A stretch of 64,000 bases of DNA from Halomonas qaidamensis (GCF_025917315.1 NZ_CP080627.1:2542001-2606000); one strand, 5' to 3'. Positions 22,601 through 35,490 are shown, numbered from the stretch's first letter. Made by a program: numbers and translations. The notes: generated from the sequence alone by a model not told the origin.

Positions 22601-25600
22601 CTCACCGTTTTCTGGAACGTCTTGGCTGGTGCCGCTGATGTTCAGCAGACCGTCGGTGGAGTCATCCGCCGTGACGGTCAGTTCACCCGCAACCGCATCC
22701 AGATCCGCAGTGTCCTGGGCCGTGACGGTGTCGCCGTTGTTGTCGGTCGCCACCGCATCGATGGTCAGCTCGCCATCGGTCAGGCCGCTGACGTCCACAC
22801 CGGTCAGGCTGTACTCGCCGTTTTCATCCACGGTCGCCGTGACGATGACGGTTTCATCGTTCTGGTCGGTGATGGTGATGGTCACCTCACCGTTTTCTGG
22901 AACGTCTTGGCTGGTGCCGCTGATGTTCAGCAGACCGTCGGTGGAGTCATCCGCCGTGACGGTCAGTTCACCCGCAACCGCATCCAGATCCGCAGTGTCC
23001 TGGGCCGTGACGGTGTCGCCGTTGTTGTCGGTCGCCACCGCATCGATGGTCAGCTCGCCATCGGTCAGGCCGCTGACGTCCACACCGGTCAGGCTGTACT
23101 CGCCGTTTTCATCCACGGTCGCCGTGACGATGACGGTTTCATCGTTCTGGTCGGTGATGGTGATGGTCACCTCACCGTTTTCTGGAACGTCTTGGCTGGT
23201 GCCGCTGATGTTCAGCAGACCGTCGGTGGAGTCATCCGCCGTGACGGTCAGTTCACCCGCAACCGCATCCAGATCCGCAGTGTCCTGGGCCGTGACGGTG
23301 TCGCCGTTGTTGTCGGTCGCCACCGCATCGATGGTCAGCTCGCCATCGGTCAGGCCGCTGACGTCCACACCGGTCAGGCTGTACTCGCCGTTTTCATCCA
23401 CGGTCGCCGTGACGATGACGGTTTCATCGTTCTGGTCGGTGATGGTGATGGTCACCTCACCGTTTTCTGGAACGTCTTGGCTGGTGCCGCTGATGTTCAG
23501 CAGACCGTCGGTGGAGTCATCCGCCGTGACGGTCAGTTCACCCGCAACCGCATCCAGATCCGCAGTGTCCTGGGCCGTGACGGTGTCGCCGTTGTTGTCG
23601 GTCGCAACCGCATCGATGGTCAGCTCGCCATCGGTCAGGCCGCTGACGTCCACACCGGTCAGGCTGTACTCGCCGTTTTCATCCACGGTCGCCGTGACGA
23701 TGACGGTTTCATCGTTCTGGTCGGTGATGGTGATGGTCACCTCACCGTTTTCTGGAACGTCTTGGCTGGTGCCGCTGATGTTCAGCAGACCGTCGGTGGA
23801 GTCATCCGCCGTGACGGTCAGTTCACCCGCAACCGCATCCAGATCCGCAGTGTCCTGGGCCGTGACGGTGTCGCCGTTGTTGTCGGTCGCCACCGCATCG
23901 ATGGTCAGCTCGCCATCGGTCAGGCCGCTGACGTCCACACCGGTCAGGCTGTACTCGCCGTTTTCATCCACGGTCGCCGTGACGATGACGGTTTCATCGT
24001 TCTGGTCGGTGATGGTGATGGTCACCTCACCGTTTTCTGGAACGTCTTGGCTGGTGCCGCTGATGTTCAGCAGACCGTCGGTGGAGTCATCCGCCGTGAC
24101 GGTCAGTTCACCCGCAACCGCATCCAGATCCGCAGTGTCCTGGGCCGTGACGGTGTCGCCGTTGTTGTCGGTCGCCACCGCATCGATGGTCAGCTCGCCA
24201 TCGGTCAGGCCGCTGACGTCCACACCGGTCAGGCTGTACTCGCCGTTTTCATCCACGGTCGCCGTGACGATGACGGTTTCATCGTTCTGGTCGGTGATGG
24301 TGATGGTCACCTCACCGTTTTCTGGAACGTCTTGGCTGGTGCCGCTGATGTTCAGCAGACCGTCGGTGGAGTCATCCGCCGTGACGGTCAGTTCACCCGC
24401 AACCGCATCCAGATCCGCAGTGTCCTGGGCCGTGACGGTGTCGCCGTTGTTGTCGGTCGCCACCGCATCGATGGTCAGCTCGCCATCGGTCAGGCCGCTG
24501 ACGTCCACACCGGTCAGGCTGTACTCGCCGTTTTCATCCACGGTCGCCGTGACGATGACGGTTTCATCGTTCTGGTCGGTGATGGTGATGGTCACCTCAC
24601 CGTTTTCTGGAACGTCTTGGCTGGTGCCGCTGATGTTCAGCAGACCGTCGGTGGAGTCATCCGCCGTGACGGTCAGTTCACCCGCAACCGCATCCAGATC
24701 CGCAGTGTCCTGGGCCGTGACGGTGTCGCCGTTGTTGTCGGTCGCCACCGCATCGATGGTCAGCTCGCCATCGGTCAGGCCGCTGACGTCCACACCGGTC
24801 AGGCTGTACTCGCCGTTTTCATCCACGGTCGCCGTGACGATGACGGTTTCATCGTTCTGGTCGGTGATGGTGATGGTCACCTCACCGTTTTCTGGAACGT
24901 CTTGGCTGGTGCCGCTGATGTTCAGCAGACCGTCGGTGGAGTCATCCGCCGTGACGGTCAGTTCACCCGCAACCGCATCCAGATCCGCAGTGTCCTGGGC
25001 CGTGACGGTGTCGCCGTTGTTGTCGGTCGCCACCGCATCGATGGTCAGCTCGCCATCGGTCAGGCCGCTGACGTCCACACCGGTCAGGCTGTACTCGCCG
25101 TTTTCATCCACGGTCGCCGTGACGATGACGGTTTCATCGTTCTGGTCGGTGATGGTGATGGTCACCTCACCGTTTTCTGGAACGTCTTGGCTGGTGCCGC
25201 TGATGTTCAGCAGACCGTCGGTGGAGTCATCCGCCGTGACGGTCAGTTCACCCGCAACCGCATCCAGATCCGCAGTGTCCTGGGCCGTGACGGTGTCGCC
25301 GTTGTTGTCGGTCGCCACCGCATCGATGGTCAGCTCGCCATCGGTCAGGCCGCTGACGTCCACACCGGTCAGGCTGTACTCGCCGTTTTCATCCACGGTC
25401 GCCGTGACGATGACGGTTTCATCGTTCTGGTCGGTGATGGTGATGGTCACCTCACCGTTTTCTGGAACGTCTTGGCTGGTGCCGCTGATGTTCAGCAGAC
25501 CGTCGGTGGAGTCATCCGCCGTGACGGTCAGTTCACCCGCAACCGCATCCAGATCCGCAGTGTCCTGGGCCGTGACGGTGTCGCCGTTGTTGTCGGTCGC

Positions 25601-28600
25601 CACCGCATCGATGGTCAGCTCGCCATCGGTCAGGCCGCTGACGTCCACACCGGTCAGGCTGTACTCGCCGTTTTCATCCACGGTCGCCGTGACGATGACG
25701 GTTTCATCGTTCTGGTCGGTGATGGTGATGGTCACCTCACCGTTTTCTGGAACGTCTTGGCTGGTGCCGCTGATGTTCAGCAGACCGTCGGTGGAGTCAT
25801 CCGCCGTGACGGTCAGTTCACCCGCAACCGCATCCAGATCCGCAGTGTCCTGGGCCGTGACGGTGTCGCCGTTGTTGTCGGTCGCCACCGCATCGATGGT
25901 CAGCTCGCCATCGGTCAGGCCGCTGACGTCCACACCGGTCAGGCTGTACTCGCCGTTTTCATCCACGGTCGCCGTGACGATGACGGTTTCATCGTTCTGG
26001 TCGGTGATGGTGATGGTCACCTCACCGTTTTCTGGAACGTCTTGGCTGGTGCCGCTGATGTTCAGCAGACCGTCGGTGGAGTCATCCGCCGTGACGGTCA
26101 GTTCACCCGCAACCGCATCCAGATCCGCAGTGTCCTGGGCCGTGACGGTGTCGCCGTTGTTGTCGGTCGCAACCGCATCGATGGTCAGCTCGCCATCGGT
26201 CAGGCCGCTGACGTCCACACCGGTCAGGCTGTACTCGCCGTTTTCATCCACGGTCGCCGTGACGATGACGGTTTCATCGTTCTGGTCGGTGATGGTGATG
26301 GTCACCTCACCGTTTTCTGGAACGTCTTGGCTGGTGCCGCTGATGTTCAGCAGACCGTCGGTGGAGTCATCCGCCGTGACGGTCAGTTCACCCGCAACCG
26401 CATCCAGATCCGCAGTGTCCTGGGCCGTGACGGTGTCGCCGTTGTTGTCGGTCGCCACCGCATCGATGGTCAGCTCGCCATCGGTCAGGCCGCTGACGTC
26501 CACACCGGTCAGGCTGTACTCGCCGTTTTCATCCACGGTCGCCGTGACGATGACGGTTTCATCGTTCTGGTCGGTGATGGTGATGGTCACCTCACCGTTT
26601 TCTGGAACGTCTTGGCTGGTGCCGCTGATGTTCAGCAGACCGTCGGTGGAGTCATCCGCCGTGACGGTCAGTTCACCCGCAACCGCATCCAGATCCGCAG
26701 TGTCCTGGGCCGTGACGGTGTCGCCGTTGTTGTCGGTCGCAACCGCATCGATGGTCAGCTCGCCATCGGTCAGGCCGCTGACGTCCACACCGGTCAGGCT
26801 GTACTCGCCGTTTTCATCCACGGTCGCCGTGACGATGACGGTTTCATCGTTCTGGTCGGTGATGGTGATGGTCACCTCACCGTTTTCTGGAACGTCTTGG
26901 CTGGTGCCGCTGATGTTCAGCAGACCGTCGGTGGAGTCATCCGCCGTGACGGTCAGTTCACCCGCAACCGCATCCAGATCCGCAGTGTCCTGGGCCGTGA
27001 CGGTGTCGCCGTTGTTGTCGGTCGCAACCGCATCGATGGTCAGCTCGCCATCGGTCAGGCCGCTGACGTCCACACCGGTCAGGCTGTACTCGCCGTTTTC
27101 ATCCACGGTCGCCGTGACGATGACGGTTTCATCGTTCTGGTCGGTGATGGTGATGGTCACCTCACCGTTTTCTGGAACGTCTTGGCTGGTGCCGCTGATG
27201 TTCAGCAGACCGTCGGTGGAGTCATCCGCCGTGACGGTCAGTTCACCCGCAACCGCATCCAGATCCGCAGTGTCCTGGGCCGTGACGGTGTCGCCGTTGT
27301 TGTCGGTCGCCACCGCATCGATGGTCAGCTCGCCATCGGTCAGGCCGCTGACGTCCACACCGGTCAGGCTGTACTCGCCGTTTTCATCCACGGTCGCCGT
27401 GACGATGACGGTTTCATCGTTCTGGTCGGTGATGGTGATGGTCACCTCACCGTTTTCTGGAACGTCTTGGCTGGTGCCGCTGATGTTCAGCAGACCGTCG
27501 GTGGAGTCATCCGCCGTGACGGTCAGTTCACCCGCAACCGCATCCAGATCCGCAGTGTCCTGGGCCGTGACGGTGTCGCCGTTGTTGTCGGTCGCCACCG
27601 CATCGATGGTCAGCTCGCCATCGGTCAGGCCGCTGACGTCCACACCGGTCAGGCTGTACTCGCCGTTTTCATCCACGGTCGCCGTGACGATGACGGTTTC
27701 ATCGTTCTGGTCGGTGATGGTGATGGTCACCTCACCGTTTTCTGGAACGTCTTGGCTGGTGCCGCTGATGTTCAGCAGACCGTCGGTGGAGTCATCCGCC
27801 GTGACGGTCAGTTCACCCGCAACCGCATCCAGATCCGCAGTGTCCTGGGCCGTGACGGTGTCGCCGTTGTTGTCGGTCGCCACCGCATCGATGGTCAGCT
27901 CGCCATCGGTCAGGCCGCTGACGTCCACACCGGTCAGGCTGTACTCGCCGTTTTCATCCACGGTCGCCGTGACGATGACGGTTTCATCGTTCTGGTCGGT
28001 GATGGTGATGGTCACCTCACCGTTTTCTGGAACGTCTTGGCTGGTGCCGCTGATGTTCAGCAGACCGTCGGTGGAGTCATCCGCCGTGACGGTCAGTTCA
28101 CCCGCAACCGCATCCAGATCCGCAGTGTCCTGGGCCGTGACGGTGTCGCCGTTGTTGTCGGTCGCCACCGCATCGATGGTCAGCTCGCCATCGGTCAGGC
28201 CGCTGACGTCCACACCGGTCAGGCTGTACTCGCCGTTTTCATCCACGGTCGCCGTGACGATGACGGTTTCATCGTTCTGGTCGGTGATGGTGATGGTCAC
28301 CTCACCGTTTTCTGGAACGTCTTGGCTGGTGCCGCTGATGTTCAGCAGACCGTCGGTGGAGTCATCCGCCGTGACGGTCAGTTCACCCGCAACCGCATCC
28401 AGATCCGCAGTGTCCTGGGCCGTGACGGTGTCGCCGTTGTTGTCGGTCGCCACCGCATCGATGGTCAGCTCGCCATCGGTCAGGCCGCTGACGTCCACAC
28501 CGGTCAGGCTGTACTCGCCGTTTTCATCCACGGTCGCCGTGACGATGACGGTTTCATCGTTCTGGTCGGTGATGGTGATGGTCACCTCACCGTTTTCTGG

Positions 28601-31600
28601 AACGTCTTGGCTGGTGCCGCTGATGTTCAGCAGACCGTCGGTGGAGTCATCCGCCGTGACGGTCAGTTCACCCGCAACCGCATCCAGATCCGCAGTGTCC
28701 TGGGCCGTGACGGTGTCGCCGTTGTTGTCGGTCGCCACCGCATCGATGGTCAGCTCGCCATCGGTCAGGCCGCTGACGTCCACACCGGTCAGGCTGTACT
28801 CGCCGTTTTCATCCACGGTCGCCGTGACGATGACGGTTTCATCGTTCTGGTCGGTGATGGTGATGGTCACCTCACCGTTTTCTGGAACGTCTTGGCTGGT
28901 GCCGCTGATGTTCAGCAGACCGTCGGTGGAGTCATCCGCCGTGACGGTCAGTTCACCCGCAACCGCATCCAGATCCGCAGTGTCCTGGGCCGTGACGGTG
29001 TCGCCGTTGTTGTCGGTCGCCACCGCATCGATGGTCAGCTCGCCATCGGTCAGGCCGCTGACGTCCACACCGGTCAGGCTGTACTCGCCGTTTTCATCCA
29101 CGGTCGCCGTGACGATGACGGTTTCATCGTTCTGGTCGGTGATGGTGATGGTCACCTCACCGTTTTCTGGAACGTCTTGGCTGGTGCCGCTGATGTTCAG
29201 CAGACCGTCGGTGGAGTCATCCGCCGTGACGGTCAGTTCACCCGCAACCGCATCCAGATCCGCAGTGTCCTGGGCCGTGACGGTGTCGCCGTTGTTGTCG
29301 GTCGCCACCGCATCGATGGTCAGCTCGCCATCGGTCAGGCCGCTGACGTCCACACCGGTCAGGCTGTACTCGCCGTTTTCATCCACGGTCGCCGTGACGA
29401 TGACGGTTTCATCGTTCTGGTCGGTGATGGTGATGGTCACCTCACCGTTTTCTGGAACGTCTTGGCTGGTGCCGCTGATGTTCAGCAGACCGTCGGTGGA
29501 GTCATCCGCCGTGACGGTCAGTTCACCCGCAACCGCATCCAGATCCGCAGTGTCCTGGGCCGTGACGGTGTCGCCGTTGTTGTCGGTCGCCACCGCATCG
29601 ATGGTCAGCTCGCCATCGGTCAGGCCGCTGACGTCCACACCGGTCAGGCTGTACTCGCCGTTTTCATCCACGGTCGCCGTGACGATGACGGTTTCATCGT
29701 TCTGGTCGGTGATGGTGATGGTCACCTCACCGTTTTCTGGAACGTCTTGGCTGGTGCCGCTGATGTTCAGCAGACCGTCGGTGGAGTCATCCGCCGTGAC
29801 GGTCAGTTCACCCGCAACCGCATCCAGATCCGCAGTGTCCTGGGCCGTGACGGTGTCGCCGTTGTTGTCGGTCGCCACCGCATCGATGGTCAGCTCGCCA
29901 TCGGTCAGGCCGCTGACGTCCACACCGGTCAGGCTGTACTCGCCGTTTTCATCCACGGTCGCCGTGACGATGACGGTTTCATCGTTCTGGTCGGTGATGG
30001 TGATGGTCACCTCACCGTTTTCTGGAACGTCTTGGCTGGTGCCGCTGATGTTCAGCAGACCGTCGGTGGAGTCATCCGCCGTGACGGTCAGTTCACCCGC
30101 AACCGCATCCAGATCCGCAGTGTCCTGGGCCGTGACGGTGTCGCCGTTGTTGTCGGTCGCCACCGCATCGATGGTCAGCTCGCCATCGGTCAGGCCGCTG
30201 ACGTCCACACCGGTCAGGCTGTACTCGCCGTTTTCATCCACGGTCGCCGTGACGATGACGGTTTCATCGTTCTGGTCGGTGATGGTGATGGTCACCTCAC
30301 CGTTTTCTGGAACGTCTTGGCTGGTGCCGCTGATGTTCAGCAGACCGTCGGTGGAGTCATCCGCCGTGACGGTCAGTTCACCCGCAACCGCATCCAGATC
30401 CGCAGTGTCCTGGGCCGTGACGGTGTCGCCGTTGTTGTCGGTCGCCACCGCATCGATGGTCAGCTCGCCATCGGTCAGGCCGCTGACGTCCACACCGGTC
30501 AGGCTGTACTCGCCGTTTTCATCCACGGTCGCCGTGACGATGACGGTTTCATCGTTCTGGTCGGTGATGGTGATGGTCACCTCACCGTTTTCTGGAACGT
30601 CTTGGCTGGTGCCGCTGATGTTCAGCAGACCGTCGGTGGAGTCATCCGCCGTGACGGTCAGTTCACCCGCAACCGCATCCAGATCCGCAGTGTCCTGGGC
30701 CGTGACGGTGTCGCCGTTGTTGTCGGTCGCAACCGCATCGATGGTCAGCTCGCCATCGGTCAGGCCGCTGACGTCCACACCGGTCAGGCTGTACTCGCCG
30801 TTTTCATCCACGGTCGCCGTGACGATGACGGTTTCATCGTTCTGGTCGGTGATGGTGATGGTCACCTCACCGTTTTCTGGAACGTCTTGGCTGGTGCCGC
30901 TGATGTTCAGCAGACCGTCGGTGGAGTCATCCGCCGTGACGGTCAGTTCACCCGCAACCGCATCCAGATCCGCAGTGTCCTGGGCCGTGACGGTGTCGCC
31001 GTTGTTGTCGGTCGCCACCGCATCGATGGTCAGCTCGCCATCGGTCAGGCCGCTGACGTCCACACCGGTCAGGCTGTACTCGCCGTTTTCATCCACGGTC
31101 GCCGTGACGATGACGGTTTCATCGTTCTGGTCGGTGATGGTGATGGTCACCTCACCGTTTTCTGGAACGTCTTGGCTGGTGCCGCTGATGTTCAGCAGAC
31201 CGTCGGTGGAGTCATCCGCCGTGACGGTCAGTTCACCCGCAACCGCATCCAGATCCGCAGTGTCCTGGGCCGTGACGGTGTCGCCGTTGTTGTCGGTCGC
31301 CACCGCATCGATGGTCAGCTCGCCATCGGTCAGGCCGCTGACGTCCACACCGGTCAGGCTGTACTCGCCGTTTTCATCCACGGTCGCCGTGACGATGACG
31401 GTTTCATCGTTCTGGTCGGTGATGGTGATGGTCACCTCACCGTTTTCTGGAACGTCTTGGCTGGTGCCGCTGATGTTCAGCAGACCGTCGGTGGAGTCAT
31501 CCGCCGTGACGGTCAGTTCACCCGCAACCGCATCCAGATCCGCAGTGTCCTGGGCCGTGACGGTGTCGCCGTTGTTGTCGGTCGCAACCGCATCGATGGT

Positions 31601-34600
31601 CAGCTCGCCATCGGTCAGGCCGCTGACGTCCACACCGGCCAGGCTGTAGTTGCCGTCGGCATCCACGGTGGTCGTGACTTCAACCGGATCACCGCCGTTT
31701 GCAGAGGTGATCGTGATCTTCACTTCGCCGCCGTCTGGCACGTCGGTGCTGGTGCCGCGGATGTCCACGGTTTGCGCTGCGTCATCCACGGTGGTGCTGG
31801 TGATGGTTAGATCGCCCGCGGTCGCATCCAGGTCAGCGGTGTCTTGATCTCTCACCGTGTCGCCGTTGTTATCAAGCGCGGTGGCAACGATGGTCAGTTC
31901 GCCATCGGTCAGGCCGCTGACGTTCACACCGGCCAGGCTGTAGTTGCCGTCGGCATCCACGGTGGTCGTGACTTCAACCGGATCACCGCCGTTTGCAGAG
32001 GTGATCGTGATCTTCACTTCGCCGCCGTCTGGCACGTCGGTGCTGGTGCCGCGGATGTCCACGGTTTGCGCTGCGTCATCCACGGTGGTGCTGGTGATGG
32101 TTAGATCGCCCGCGGTCGCATCCAGGTCAGCGGTGTCTTGATCTCTCACCGTGTCGCCGTTGTTATCAAGCGCGGTGGCAACGATGGTCAGTTCGCCATC
32201 GGTCAGGCCGCTGACGTTCACACCGGCCAGGCTGTAGTTGCCGTCGGCATCCACGGTGGTCGTGACTTCAACCGGATCACCGCCGTTTGCAGAGGTGATC
32301 GTGATCTTCACTTCGCCGCCGTCTGGCACGTCGGTGCTGGTGCCGCGGATGTCCACGGTTTGCGCTGCGTCATCCACGGTGGTGCTGGTGATGGTTAGAT
32401 CGCCCGCGGTCGCATCCAGGTCAGCGGTGTCTTGATCTCTCACCGTGTCGCCGTTGTTATCAAGCGCGGTGGCAACGATGGTCAGTTCGCCATCGGTCAG
32501 GCCGCTGACGTTCACACCGGCCAGGCTGTAGTTGCCGTCGGCATCCACGGTGGTCGTGACTTCAACCGGATCACCGCCGTTTGCAGAGGTGATCGTGATC
32601 TTCACTTCGCCGCCGTCTGGCACGTCGGTGCTGGTGCCGCGGATGTCCACGGTTTGCGCTGCGTCATCCACGGTGGTGCTGGTGATGGTTAGATCGCCCG
32701 CGGTCGCATCCAGGTCAGCGGTGTCTTGATCTCTCACCGTGTCGCCGTTGTTATCAAGCGCGGTGGCAACGATGGTCAGTTCGCCATCGGTCAGGCCGCT
32801 GACGTTCACACCGGCCAGGCTGTAGTTGCCGTCGGCATCCACGGTGGTCGTGACTTCAACCGGATCACCGCCGTTTGCAGAGGTGATCGTGATCTTCACT
32901 TCGCCGCCGTCTGGCACGTCGGTGCTGGTGCCGCGGATGTCCACGGTTTGCGCTGCGTCATCCACGGTGGTGCTGGTGATGGTTAGATCGCCCGCGGTCG
33001 CATCCAGGTCAGCGGTGTCTTGATCTCTCACCGTGTCGCCGTTGTTATCAAGCGCGGTGGCAACGATGGTCAGTTCGCCATCGGTCAGGCCGCTGACGTT
33101 CACACCGGCCAGGCTGTAGTTGCCGTCGGCATCCACGGTGGTCGTGACTTCAACCGGATCACCGCCGTTTGCAGAGGTGATCGTGATCTTCACTTCGCCG
33201 CCGTCTGGCACGTCGGTGCTGGTGCCGCGGATGTCCACGGTTTGCGCTGCGTCATCCACGGTGGTGCTGGTGATGGTTAGATCGCCCGCGGTCGCATCCA
33301 GGTCAGCGGTGTCTTGATCTCTCACCGTGTCGCCGTTGTTATCAAGCGCGGTGGCAACGATGGTCAGTTCGCCATCGGTCAGGCCGCTGACGTTCACACC
33401 GGCCAGGCTGTAGTTGCCGTCGGCATCCACGGTGGTCGTGACTTCAACTGGATCACCGCCGTTTGCAGAGGTGATCGTGATCTTCACTTCGCCGCCGTCT
33501 GGCACGTCGGTGCTGGTGCCGCGGATGTCTAGGGTCGCGTCGCCGTTATCCACAGTCGCCACCACGCTCAGCGCGGCATCAACCGCATCCAGTACCGCAC
33601 TGGTGTCGGCCTCAACGGTGTTGCCGTTGTTGTCGGTGGTGCTCGCATCGATGGTCAGCGGGCCGTCGGTCAGGCTTTCCACATCGACGTTTTCAACCAC
33701 GTAGCTGCCGTCGGCGCCCACGGTGGCCGTGGTGGTGACGGTCGCGCCGTTCTGGTCGGTGATGGTGATGTTCACCATGCTGCCGTCGGCAACGTCGGCG
33801 CTGGTGCCGCTGATGTCTAGGGTCGCGTCGCCGTTATCCACAGTGGCAGCAACGGTCAGCGTAGCATCGGCATCGGCATCGGCGTCTGAATCAGCATCGG
33901 CATCGGCATCGGCATCGGCATCAGCGTCTGCATCAGCGTCGGCATCGGCGTCTGAATCAGCATCAGCGTCCGCATCGGCATCCGCGTCGGCGTCAGAATC
34001 CGCATCAGCATCCGCATCGGCATCTGCGTCAGAATCAGCATCCGCGTCGGCATCAGCATCCGAATCGGCATCGGCGTCCGAGTCAGCGTCCGCATCGGCG
34101 TCGGCGTCGGCATCGGCATCGGCGTCGGCATCGGCGTCGGCATCGGCATCGGCATCGGCATCTGCGTCGGCATCGGCATCTGCGTCGGCATCGGCATCGG
34201 CATCAGAATCCGCATCCGCATCCGCATCCGCGTCGGCATCCGCGTCGGCGTCGGCGTCGGCATCCGCATCGGCATCTGCATCAGCGTCTGCATCAGCATC
34301 TGAATCGGCGTCCGCATCAGCATCAGCATCGGCATCGGCGTCAGAATCAGCATCAGCGTCCGCATCGGCGTCGGCGTCCGCATCCGCATCGGCATCAGCG
34401 TCTGCATCCGCATCAGCGTCTGCATCAGCATCGGCATCTGCATCCGCATCGGCGTCAGAATCAGCATCCGCGTCGGCATCGGCATCTGCGTCGGCATCGG
34501 CGTCAGCATCCGCATCCGCGTCAGCATCAGCATCGGCATCTGCATCTGCATCTGCATCTGCATCAGCGTCTGCATCAGCATCTGAATCGGCGTCCGCATC

Positions 34601-35302
34601 AGCATCAGCATCGGCATCGGCGTCAGAATCAGCATCAGCATCAGCGTCCGCATCGGCGTCGGCGTCCGCATCCGCATCGGCATCAGCGTCTGCATCCGCA
34701 TCAGCATCTGCATCCGCATCGGCGTCAGAATCAGCATCCGCGTCGGCATCGGCATCGGCATCGGCATCGGCATCCGCATCGGCATCGGCATCGGCGTCTG
34801 CATCCGCGTCGGTGTCGTCTAGATCTGTTGTAGCAGCGGCTAGGCCACCATCAAATTCAACGAACTCGGCCCCTTCAAGGCCGCCTTCAGTGCTAAAGCT
34901 AAGCGGGTCGGTTTCTTCGGCAATACGAGCAAGGCGCACAAAGCTGCTACCACCACCGCCACCGCCGGCTGCTCCACCGGCTGCAGTCGCATCTAACAGT
35001 TCGAGTAGGTCGCCATCTTCATCATTAAGAGCAGTGAGCAGCGCTTCTAGATCGTCATCCTGGATGCTGGCATCAGTGGCTACAATCGCGTCAACATCAA
35101 GTTCGGGGGTAACCGCAACTTCTTGGCCGCCTTCGACAACGTTAACGCCTGTTCCGTCGGCAAAGTCTAGCTCTACCCGGCCATCTGCAGACGTGATGAT
35201 CGTTTCGCCTTCCTGAAGAACGTCGCCAATGCGAAGTTCACGCAGGTTGCCGTCTTCGTCACGTGCCCATGCCTGACCTGAAATTGCGATAACTGTTGCC
35301 AT
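7184..35302 (-). CDS. LapA-type giant RTX adhesin, 9372 residues
   Basis: Cell-surface biofilm adhesin, probably near 0.9-1 MDa, exported by the type I system at 42311-47795. N- to C-terminus: retention module (residues 1 to about 130) with TAAG at 106-109, the LapG cleavage motif, then a Gly-rich linker; Asp-Ala/Asp-Ser tract at 165-480; one diverged Ig-like unit; 7 units of 98 residues; 79 units of 95 residues (about 80% of the protein); two further Ig-like units ([12 protein letters not shown] and [12 protein letters not shown]); an unassigned domain of about 200 residues; a last Ig-like unit; about five RTX nonapeptides ([10 protein letters not shown] type); and a type I secretion C-terminal domain. 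There is no Sec signal, as expected for this route. GGTGGAT lies 8 bases before the ATG. The frame stays open across 28 kb. Repeat number is likely to vary between strains and depends on correct assembly. Confidence 0.95.
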   Translation of the reverse strand: MATVIAISGQAWARDEDGNLRELRIGDVLQEGETIITSADGRVELDFADGTGVNVVEGGQEVAVTPELDVDAIVATDASIQDDDLEALLTALNDEDGDLLELLDATAAGGAAGGGGGGSSFVRLARIAEETDPLSFSTEGGLEGAEFVEFDGGLAAATTDLDDTDADADADADADADADADADADADADADSDADADADADADADADADADADADADADADADADSDADADADADADADSDADADADADADADADADADADADADADADADADADADADADSDADADADADADADADADADADADADADADADADADADSDADADADADADADSDADADADADADADADADADADADADADADADSDADADADADADADADADADADADADADADADADADADADADSDADADSDADADADADSDADADADADADSDADADADADADADSDADADADADADADADADADADSDADADADATLTVAATVDNGDATLDISGTSADVADGSMVNITITDQNGATVTTTATVGADGSYVVENVDVESLTDGPLTIDASTTDNNGNTVEADTSAVLDAVDAALSVVATVDNGDATLDIRGTSTDVPDGGEVKITITSANGGDPVEVTTTVDADGNYSLAGVNVSGLTDGELTIVATALDNNGDTVRDQDTADLDATAGDLTITSTTVDDAAQTVDIRGTSTDVPDGGEVKITITSANGGDPVEVTTTVDADGNYSLAGVNVSGLTDGELTIVATALDNNGDTVRDQDTADLDATAGDLTITSTTVDDAAQTVDIRGTSTDVPDGGEVKITITSANGGDPVEVTTTVDADGNYSLAGVNVSGLTDGELTIVATALDNNGDTVRDQDTADLDATAGDLTITSTTVDDAAQTVDIRGTSTDVPDGGEVKITITSANGGDPVEVTTTVDADGNYSLAGVNVSGLTDGELTIVATALDNNGDTVRDQDTADLDATAGDLTITSTTVDDAAQTVDIRGTSTDVPDGGEVKITITSANGGDPVEVTTTVDADGNYSLAGVNVSGLTDGELTIVATALDNNGDTVRDQDTADLDATAGDLTITSTTVDDAAQTVDIRGTSTDVPDGGEVKITITSANGGDPVEVTTTVDADGNYSLAGVNVSGLTDGELTIVATALDNNGDTVRDQDTADLDATAGDLTITSTTVDDAAQTVDIRGTSTDVPDGGEVKITITSANGGDPVEVTTTVDADGNYSLAGVDVSGLTDGELTIDAVATDNNGDTVTAQDTADLDAVAGELTVTADDSTDGLLNISGTSQDVPENGEVTITITDQNDETVIVTATVDENGEYSLTGVDVSGLTDGELTIDAVATDNNGDTVTAQDTADLDAVAGELTVTADDSTDGLLNISGTSQDVPENGEVTITITDQNDETVIVTATVDENGEYSLTGVDVSGLTDGELTIDAVATDNNGDTVTAQDTADLDAVAGELTVTADDSTDGLLNISGTSQDVPENGEVTITITDQNDETVIVTATVDENGEYSLTGVDVSGLTDGELTIDAVATDNNGDTVTAQDTADLDAVAGELTVTADDSTDGLLNISGTSQDVPENGEVTITITDQNDETVIVTATVDENGEYSLTGVDVSGLTDGELTIDAVATDNNGDTVTAQDTADLDAVAGELTVTADDSTDGLLNISGTSQDVPENGEVTITITDQNDETVIVTATVDENGEYSLTGVDVSGLTDGELTIDAVATDNNGDTVTAQDTADLDAVAGELTVTADDSTDGLLNISGTSQDVPENGEVTITITDQNDETVIVTATVDENGEYSLTGVDVSGLTDGELTIDAVATDNNGDTVTAQDTADLDAVAGELTVTADDSTDGLLNISGTSQDVPENGEVTITITDQNDETVIVTATVDENGEYSLTGVDVSGLTDGELTIDAVATDNNGDTVTAQDTADLDAVAGELTVTADDSTDGLLNISGTSQDVPENGEVTITITDQNDETVIVTATVDENGEYSLTGVDVSGLTDGELTIDAVATDNNGDTVTAQDTADLDAVAGELTVTADDSTDGLLNISGTSQDVPENGEVTITITDQNDETVIVTATVDENGEYSLTGVDVSGLTDGELTIDAVATDNNGDTVTAQDTADLDAVAGELTVTADDSTDGLLNISGTSQDVPENGEVTITITDQNDETVIVTATVDENGEYSLTGVDVSGLTDGELTIDAVATDNNGDTVTAQDTADLDAVAGELTVTADDSTDGLLNISGTSQDVPENGEVTITITDQNDETVIVTATVDENGEYSLTGVDVSGLTDGELTIDAVATDNNGDTVTAQDTADLDAVAGELTVTADDSTDGLLNISGTSQDVPENGEVTITITDQNDETVIVTATVDENGEYSLTGVDVSGLTDGELTIDAVATDNNGDTVTAQDTADLDAVAGELTVTADDSTDGLLNISGTSQDVPENGEVTITITDQNDETVIVTATVDENGEYSLTGVDVSGLTDGELTIDAVATDNNGDTVTAQDTADLDAVAGELTVTADDSTDGLLNISGTSQDVPENGEVTITITDQNDETVIVTATVDENGEYSLTGVDVSGLTDGELTIDAVATDNNGDTVTAQDTADLDAVAGELTVTADDSTDGLLNISGTSQDVPENGEVTITITDQNDETVIVTATVDENGEYSLTGVDVSGLTDGELTIDAVATDNNGDTVTAQDTADLDAVAGELTVTADDSTDGLLNISGTSQDVPENGEVTITITDQNDETVIVTATVDENGEYSLTGVDVSGLTDGELTIDAVATDNNGDTVTAQDTADLDAVAGELTVTADDSTDGLLNISGTSQDVPENGEVTITITDQNDETVIVTATVDENGEYSLTGVDVSGLTDGELTIDAVATDNNGDTVTAQDTADLDAVAGELTVTADDSTDGLLNISGTSQDVPENGEVTITITDQNDETVIVTATVDENGEYSLTGVDVSGLTDGELTIDAVATDNNGDTVTAQDTADLDAVAGELTVTADDSTDGLLNISGTSQDVPENGEVTITITDQNDETVIVTATVDENGEYSLTGVDVSGLTDGELTIDAVATDNNGDTVTAQDTADLDAVAGELTVTADDSTDGLLNISGTSQDVPENGEVTITITDQNDETVIVTATVDENGEYSLTGVDVSGLTDGELTIDAVATDNNGDTVTAQDTADLDAVAGELTVTADDSTDGLLNISGTSQDVPENGEVTITITDQNDETVIVTATVDENGEYSLTGVDVSGLTDGELTIDAVATDNNGDTVTAQDTADLDAVAGELTVTADDSTDGLLNISGTSQDVPENGEVTITITDQNDETVIVTATVDENGEYSLTGVDVSGLTDGELTIDAVATDNNGDTVTAQDTADLDAVAGELTVTADDSTDGLLNISGTSQDVPENGEVTITITDQNDETVIVTATVDENGEYSLTGVDVSGLTDGELTIDAVATDNNGDTVTAQDTADLDAVAGELTVTADDSTDGLLNISGTSQDVPENGEVTITITDQNDETVIVTATVDENGEYSLTGVDVSGLTDGELTIDAVATDNNGDTVTAQDTADLDAVAGELTVTADDSTDGLLNISGTSQDVPENGEVTITITDQNDETVIVTATVDENGEYSLTGVDVSGLTDGELTIDAVATDNNGDTVTAQDTADLDAVAGELTVTADDSTDGLLNISGTSQDVPENGEVTITITDQNDETVIVTATVDENGEYSLTGVDVSGLTDGELTIDAVATDNNGDTVTAQDTADLDAVAGELTVTADDSTDGLLNISGTSQDVPENGEVTITITDQNDETVIVTATVDENGEYSLTGVDVSGLTDGELTIDAVATDNNGDTVTAQDTADLDAVAGELTVTADDSTDGLLNISGTSQDVPENGEVTITITDQNDETVIVTATVDENGEYSLTGVDVSGLTDGELTIDAVATDNNGDTVTAQDTADLDAVAGELTVTADDSTDGLLNISGTSQDVPENGEVTITITDQNDETVIVTATVDENGEYSLTGVDVSGLTDGELTIDAVATDNNGDTVTAQDTADLDAVAGELTVTADDSTDGLLNISGTSQDVPENGEVTITITDQNDETVIVTATVDENGEYSLTGVDVSGLTDGELTIDAVATDNNGDTVTAQDTADLDAVAGELTVTADDSTDGLLNISGTSQDVPENGEVTITITDQNDETVIVTATVDENGEYSLTGVDVSGLTDGELTIDAVATDNNGDTVTAQDTADLDAVAGELTVTADDSTDGLLNISGTSQDVPENGEVTITITDQNDETVIVTATVDENGEYSLTGVDVSGLTDGELTIDAVATDNNGDTVTAQDTADLDAVAGELTVTADDSTDGLLNISGTSQDVPENGEVTITITDQNDETVIVTATVDENGEYSLTGVDVSGLTDGELTIDAVATDNNGDTVTAQDTADLDAVAGELTVTADDSTDGLLNISGTSQDVPENGEVTITITDQNDETVIVTATVDENGEYSLTGVDVSGLTDGELTIDAVATDNNGDTVTAQDTADLDAVAGELTVTADDSTDGLLNISGTSQDVPENGEVTITITDQNDETVIVTATVDENGEYSLTGVDVSGLTDGELTIDAVATDNNGDTVTAQDTADLDAVAGELTVTADDSTDGLLNISGTSQDVPENGEVTITITDQNDETVIVTATVDENGEYSLTGVDVSGLTDGELTIDAVATDNNGDTVTAQDTADLDAVAGELTVTADDSTDGLLNISGTSQDVPENGEVTITITDQNDETVIVTATVDENGEYSLTGVDVSGLTDGELTIDAVATDNNGDTVTAQDTADLDAVAGELTVTADDSTDGLLNISGTSQDVPENGEVTITITDQNDETVIVTATVDENGEYSLTGVDVSGLTDGELTIDAVATDNNGDTVTAQDTADLDAVAGELTVTADDSTDGLLNISGTSQDVPENGEVTITITDQNDETVIVTATVDENGEYSLTGVDVSGLTDGELTIDAVATDNNGDTVTAQDTADLDAVAGELTVTADDSTDGLLNISGTSQDVPENGEVTITITDQNDETVIVTATVDENGEYSLTGVDVSGLTDGELTIDAVATDNNGDTVTAQDTADLDAVAGELTVTADDSTDGLLNISGTSQDVPENGEVTITITDQNDETVIVTATVDENGEYSLTGVDVSGLTDGELTIDAVATDNNGDTVTAQDTADLDAVAGELTVTADDSTDGLLNISGTSQDVPENGEVTITITDQNDETVIVTATVDENGEYSLTGVDVSGLTDGELTIDAVATDNNGDTVTAQDTADLDAVAGELTVTADDSTDGLLNISGTSQDVPENGEVTITITDQNDETVIVTATVDENGEYSLTGVDVSGLTDGELTIDAVATDNNGDTVTAQDTADLDAVAGELTVTADDSTDGLLNISGTSQDVPENGEVTITITDQNDETVIVTATVDENGEYSLTGVDVSGLTDGELTIDAVATDNNGDTVTAQDTADLDAVAGELTVTADDSTDGLLNISGTSQDVPENGEVTITITDQNDETVIVTATVDENGEYSLTGVDVSGLTDGELTIDAVATDNNGDTVTAQDTADLDAVAGELTVTADDSTDGLLNISGTSQDVPENGEVTITITDQNDETVIVTATVDENGEYSLTGVDVSGLTDGELTIDAVATDNNGDTVTAQDTADLDAVAGELTVTADDSTDGLLNISGTSQDVPENGEVTITITDQNDETVIVTATVDENGEYSLTGVDVSGLTDGELTIDAVATDNNGDTVTAQDTADLDAVAGELTVTADDSTDGLLNISGTSQDVPENGEVTITITDQNDETVIVTATVDENGEYSLTGVDVSGLTDGELTIDAVATDNNGDTVTAQDTADLDAVAGELTVTADDSTDGLLNISGTSQDVPENGEVTITITDQNDETVIVTATVDENGEYSLTGVDVSGLTDGELTIDAVATDNNGDTVTAQDTADLDAVAGELTVTADDSTDGLLNISGTSQDVPENGEVTITITDQNDETVIVTATVDENGEYSLTGVDVSGLTDGELTIDAVATDNNGDTVTAQDTADLDAVAGELTVTADDSTDGLLNISGTSQDVPENGEVTITITDQNDETVIVTATVDENGEYSLTGVDVSGLTDGELTIDAVATDNNGDTVTAQDTADLDAVAGELTVTADDSTDGLLNISGTSQDVPENGEVTITITDQNDETVIVTATVDENGEYSLTGVDVSGLTDGELTIDAVATDNNGDTVTAQDTADLDAVAGELTVTADDSTDGLLNISGTSQDVPENGEVTITITDQNDETVIVTATVDENGEYSLTGVDVSGLTDGELTIDAVATDNNGDTVTAQDTADLDAVAGELTVTADDSTDGLLNISGTSQDVPENGEVTITITDQNDETVIVTATVDENGEYSLTGVDVSGLTDGELTIDAVATDNNGDTVTAQDTADLDAVAGELTVTADDSTDGLLNISGTSQDVPENGEVTITITDQNDETVIVTATVDENGEYSLTGVDVSGLTDGELTIDAVATDNNGDTVTAQDTADLDAVAGELTVTADDSTDGLLNISGTSQDVPENGEVTITITDQNDETVIVTATVDENGEYSLTGVDVSGLTDGELTIDAVATDNNGDTVTAQDTADLDAVAGELTVTADDSTDGLLNISGTSQDVPENGEVTITITDQNDETVIVTATVDENGEYSLTGVDVSGLTDGELTIDAVATDNNGDTVTAQDTADLDAVAGELTVTADDSTDGLLNISGTSQDVPENGEVTITITDQNDETVIVTATVDENGEYSLTGVDVSGLTDGELTIDAVATDNNGDTVTAQDTADLDAVAGELTVTADDSTDGLLNISGTSQDVPENGEVTITITDQNDETVIVTATVDENGEYSLTGVDVSGLTDGELTIDAVATDNNGDTVTAQDTADLDAVAGELTVTADDSTDGLLNISGTSQDVPENGEVTITITDQNDETVIVTATVDENGEYSLTGVDVSGLTDGELTIDAVATDNNGDTVTAQDTADLDAVAGELTVTADDSTDGLLNISGTSQDVPENGEVTITITDQNDETVIVTATVDENGEYSLTGVDVSGLTDGELTIDAVATDNNGDTVTAQDTADLDAVAGELTVTADDSTDGLLNISGTSQDVPENGEVTITITDQNDETVIVTATVDENGEYSLTGVDVSGLTDGELTIDAVATDNNGDTVTAQDTADLDAVAGELTVTADDSTDGLLNISGTSQDVPENGEVTITITDQNDETVIVTATVDENGEYSLTGVDVSGLTDGELTIDAVATDNNGDTVTAQDTADLDAVAGELTVTADDSTDGLLNISGTSQDVPENGEVTITITDQNDETVIVTATVDENGEYSLTGVDVSGLTDGELTIDAVATDNNGDTVTAQDTADLDAVAGELTVTADDSTDGLLNISGTSQDVPENGEVTITITDQNDETVIVTATVDENGEYSLTGVDVSGLTDGELTIDAVATDNNGDTVTAQDTADLDAVAGELTVTADDSTDGLLNISGTSQDVPENGEVTITITDQNDETVIVTATVDENGEYSLTGVDVSGLTDGELTIDAVATDNNGDTVTAQDTADLDAVAGELTVTADDSTDGLLNISGTSQDVPENGEVTITITDQNDETVIVTATVDENGEYSLTGVDVSGLTDGELTIDAVATDNNGDTVTAQDTADLDAVAGELTVTADDSTDGLLNISGTSQDVPENGEVTITITDQNDETVIVTATVDENGEYSLTGVDVSGLTDGELTIDAVATDNNGDTVTAQDTADLDAVAGELTVTADDSTDGLLNISGTSQDVPENGEVTITITDQNDETVIVTATVDENGEYSLTGVDVSGLTDGELTIDAVATDNNGDTVTAQDTADLDAVAGELTVTADDSTDGLLNISGTSQDVPENGEVTITITDQNDETVIVTATVDENGEYSLTGVDVSGLTDGELTIDAVATDNNGDTVTAQDTADLDAVAGELTVTADDSTDGLLNISGTSQDVPENGEVTITITDQNDETVIVTATVDENGEYSLTGVDVSGLTDGELTIDAVATDNNGDTVTAQDTADLDAVAGELTVTADDSTDGLLNISGTSQDVPENGEVTITITDQNDETVIVTATVDENGEYSLTGVDVSGLTDGELTIDAVATDNNGDTVTAQDTADLDAVAGELTVTADDSTDGLLNISGTSQDVPENGEVTITITDQNDETVIVTATVDENGEYSLTGVDVSGLTDGELTIDAVATDNNGDTVTAQDTADLDAVAGELTVTADDSTDGLLNISGTSQDVPENGEVTITITDQNDETVIVTATVDENGEYSLTGVDVSGLTDGELTIDAVATDNNGDTVTAQDTADLDAVAGELTVTADDSTDGLLNISGTSQDVPENGEVTITITDQNDETVIVTATVDENGEYSLTGVDVSGLTDGELTIDAVATDNNGDTVTAQDTADLDAVAGELTVTADDSTDGLLNISGTSQDVPENGEVTITITDQNDETVIVTATVDENGEYSLTGVDVSGLTDGELTIDAVATDNNGDTVTAQDTADLDAVAGELTVTADDSTDGLLNISGTSQDVPENGEVTITITDQNDETVIVTATVDENGEYSLTGVDVSGLTDGELTIDAVATDNNGDTVTAQDTADLDAVAGELTVTADDSTDGLLNISGTSQDVPENGEVTITITDQNDETVIVTATVDENGEYSLTGVDVSGLTDGELTIDAVATDNNGDTVTAQDTADLDAVAGELTVTADDSTDGLLNISGTSQDVPENGEVTITITSANGGTPVEVTATVDENGEYSLTGVNVSGLTDGELTIDAVATDNNGDPVNATTNVDFDTIPPTLTVDAPDSNDTTPTITGTSDEIGATVTVVVTDADNNSQTLTAIVLANGTWSAEVIEELAEGVYQVDASVSDEAGNIANADTSGEVDLTPPTLAFDDLLTNTNDTTPDISGTSDEVGATVTVKITDANGVEQTVTGVVGSDGSWTVELVRPLAVGDYTAEASVSDSVGNEATAQATAPGVILPSISITDFELREEVGVEVSTLIWEGGLSTSQFGVTSTVSNTSLGRGANLSSNQISRTQDLSITSVEGSNSTALMAVGDVYSVSYTQVSYETVRVWRGWRWVNETQEVRTEITTEMTVTRSDYFAVTGDERDILLLQGTVDGQQAYLVIDSDGVIATTYTNTTNYLIDDQQDTDVGFREFTVNGSGMPNSNVEIFQLDESGNEESLGVTTIDANGNWSFDVGSLVGRTGQLKVDSVDEFGNESTDIKGFIFGETNLSNTLEGGENDDLIVGGLQDDTLRGGDGDDILYGEGGNDTLIGGEGNDLLFGGLGADTFKWELNDQGTSDSPAIDTVMDFNSGEGEGDKLDIGELLDYENGDSLDAYIVAEEDGDDTVLYLNSKGDLAGDKDNADQVIRLEGKSFADFDGGSPEDVIQHMINTGKLDIE
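7960..8460 (-). other. Unassigned adhesin domain near the C-terminus
   Basis: About 165-200 residues between the Ig-like repeats and the RTX block, beginning near [17 protein letters not shown] and ending near [13 protein letters not shown]. It is rich in Ser, Thr, Val and aromatics ([11 protein letters not shown]) and unlike the repeats in composition. Being at the cell-distal tip, it is the best candidate for the ligand-binding domain. I do not recognise its family. Confidence 0.55.
9011..31525 (-). repeat. 79 tandem 285-bp (95-residue) Ig-like adhesin repeats
   Basis: The unit starts [14 protein letters not shown] and ends DTADLDAV. A fixed marker (CGTCGGTGGA) recurs from 9256 to 31486 at exact 285-bp steps, giving 79 copies. 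The protein unit is the same throughout except for the last, C-terminal copy (9011-9295), which carries [10 protein letters not shown] in place of DQNDETVIV. Between copies I see one variable base: a synonymous C/A in the Val codon of DAVATDNN (GTCGCC versus GTCGCA on the plus strand). The A form occurs at 9351, 9921, 17046, 23601, 26166, 26736, 27021, 30726 and 31581. The array must be kept uniform by recombination or recent amplification. Confidence 0.95.
31526..33583 (-). repeat. Seven 294-bp (98-residue) Ig-like adhesin repeats
   Basis: A second repeat family with period 294 bp: six units with [14 protein letters not shown] plus an N-terminal unit with a different beginning ([17 protein letters not shown]). 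Units are nearly identical. The unit next to the 95-residue array is a hybrid: its first half is of this family ([20 protein letters not shown]) and its end ([10 protein letters not shown] to DLDAV) is of the 95-residue family. Confidence 0.93.
33863..34810 (-). repeat. Asp-Ala/Asp-Ser dipeptide tract in the adhesin
   Basis: About 316 residues of alternating Asp-Ala with scattered Asp-Ser, encoded by a 6-bp repeat with mixed synonymous codons. It lies between the retention module and the first Ig-like unit. The tract should be extended and highly negatively charged, possibly a Ca2+-responsive or periplasm-spanning linker. It contains a larger internal duplication (about 34275-34480 and 34557-34750). 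Confidence 0.92.
34913..35302 (-). other. Adhesin N-terminal retention module with LapG site
   Basis: Residues 1 to about 130. The folded part ([20 protein letters not shown], then a VELDFADG block) matches the retention module that plugs the outer-membrane pore. Thr106-Ala107-Ala108-Gly109 (codons near 34976-34987) is the LapG motif, followed by a poly-Gly linker. By analogy cleavage is between the two alanines. Confidence 0.88.
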
Positions 35303-35424
35303 GTGCTGTATCCACCCGCTGCTTCATCAAAGAGGTTGCCGTTTTTGGTGAAAATTCAATAAAGTGAACTTTTATTAACGGCATTTTGTAGCAAGATTAA
35401 TCGTGATGACGACGAATTCATATT

Positions 35425-35441
35425 GTACTGGTGGACAGTAC
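35425..35441. promoter_or_regulatory. Perfect inverted repeat upstream of the adhesin
   Basis: GTACTG-GTGGA-CAGTAC is a 6-bp perfect dyad with a 5-base spacer, 123 bp before the adhesin start and 50 bp after the preceding stop codon. No T-tract follows on the minus strand, so an operator is more likely than a terminator. The regulator is unknown. Confidence 0.35.
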
Positions 35442-35490
35442 TACCACGGCGATAGGAAAAGACGGGCATGCTGAAAGCTAGGATGAGGCT

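Noticed and set aside
8885..31810. Two plus-strand open frames of about 7600 codons antisense to the adhesin
   Set aside because: They exist because the 285-bp unit is a multiple of three and lacks stops in those frames. Their products are low-complexity mirrors of the adhesin, whereas the minus frame has clear domains.
31844..33532. Series of repeated 65- and 86-codon plus-strand frames every 294 bp
   Set aside because: Antisense shadows of the 98-residue repeats, with identical stops in every unit.
9011..33583. CRISPR-like array
   Set aside because: Repeats are directly adjacent, 285-294 bp long and in-frame coding, with no spacers and no cas genes.
33723..35216. 497-codon Ser/Ala-rich plus-strand frame, and a Met/Pro-rich minus-strand frame at 33856-34803
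   Set aside because: Both are other-frame readings of the Asp-Ala codon tract and retention module.
7184..35302. Assembly artefact creating the giant frame
   Set aside because: The frame is continuous, both ends carry the expected domains and secretion partners are present. Exact copy number remains open.
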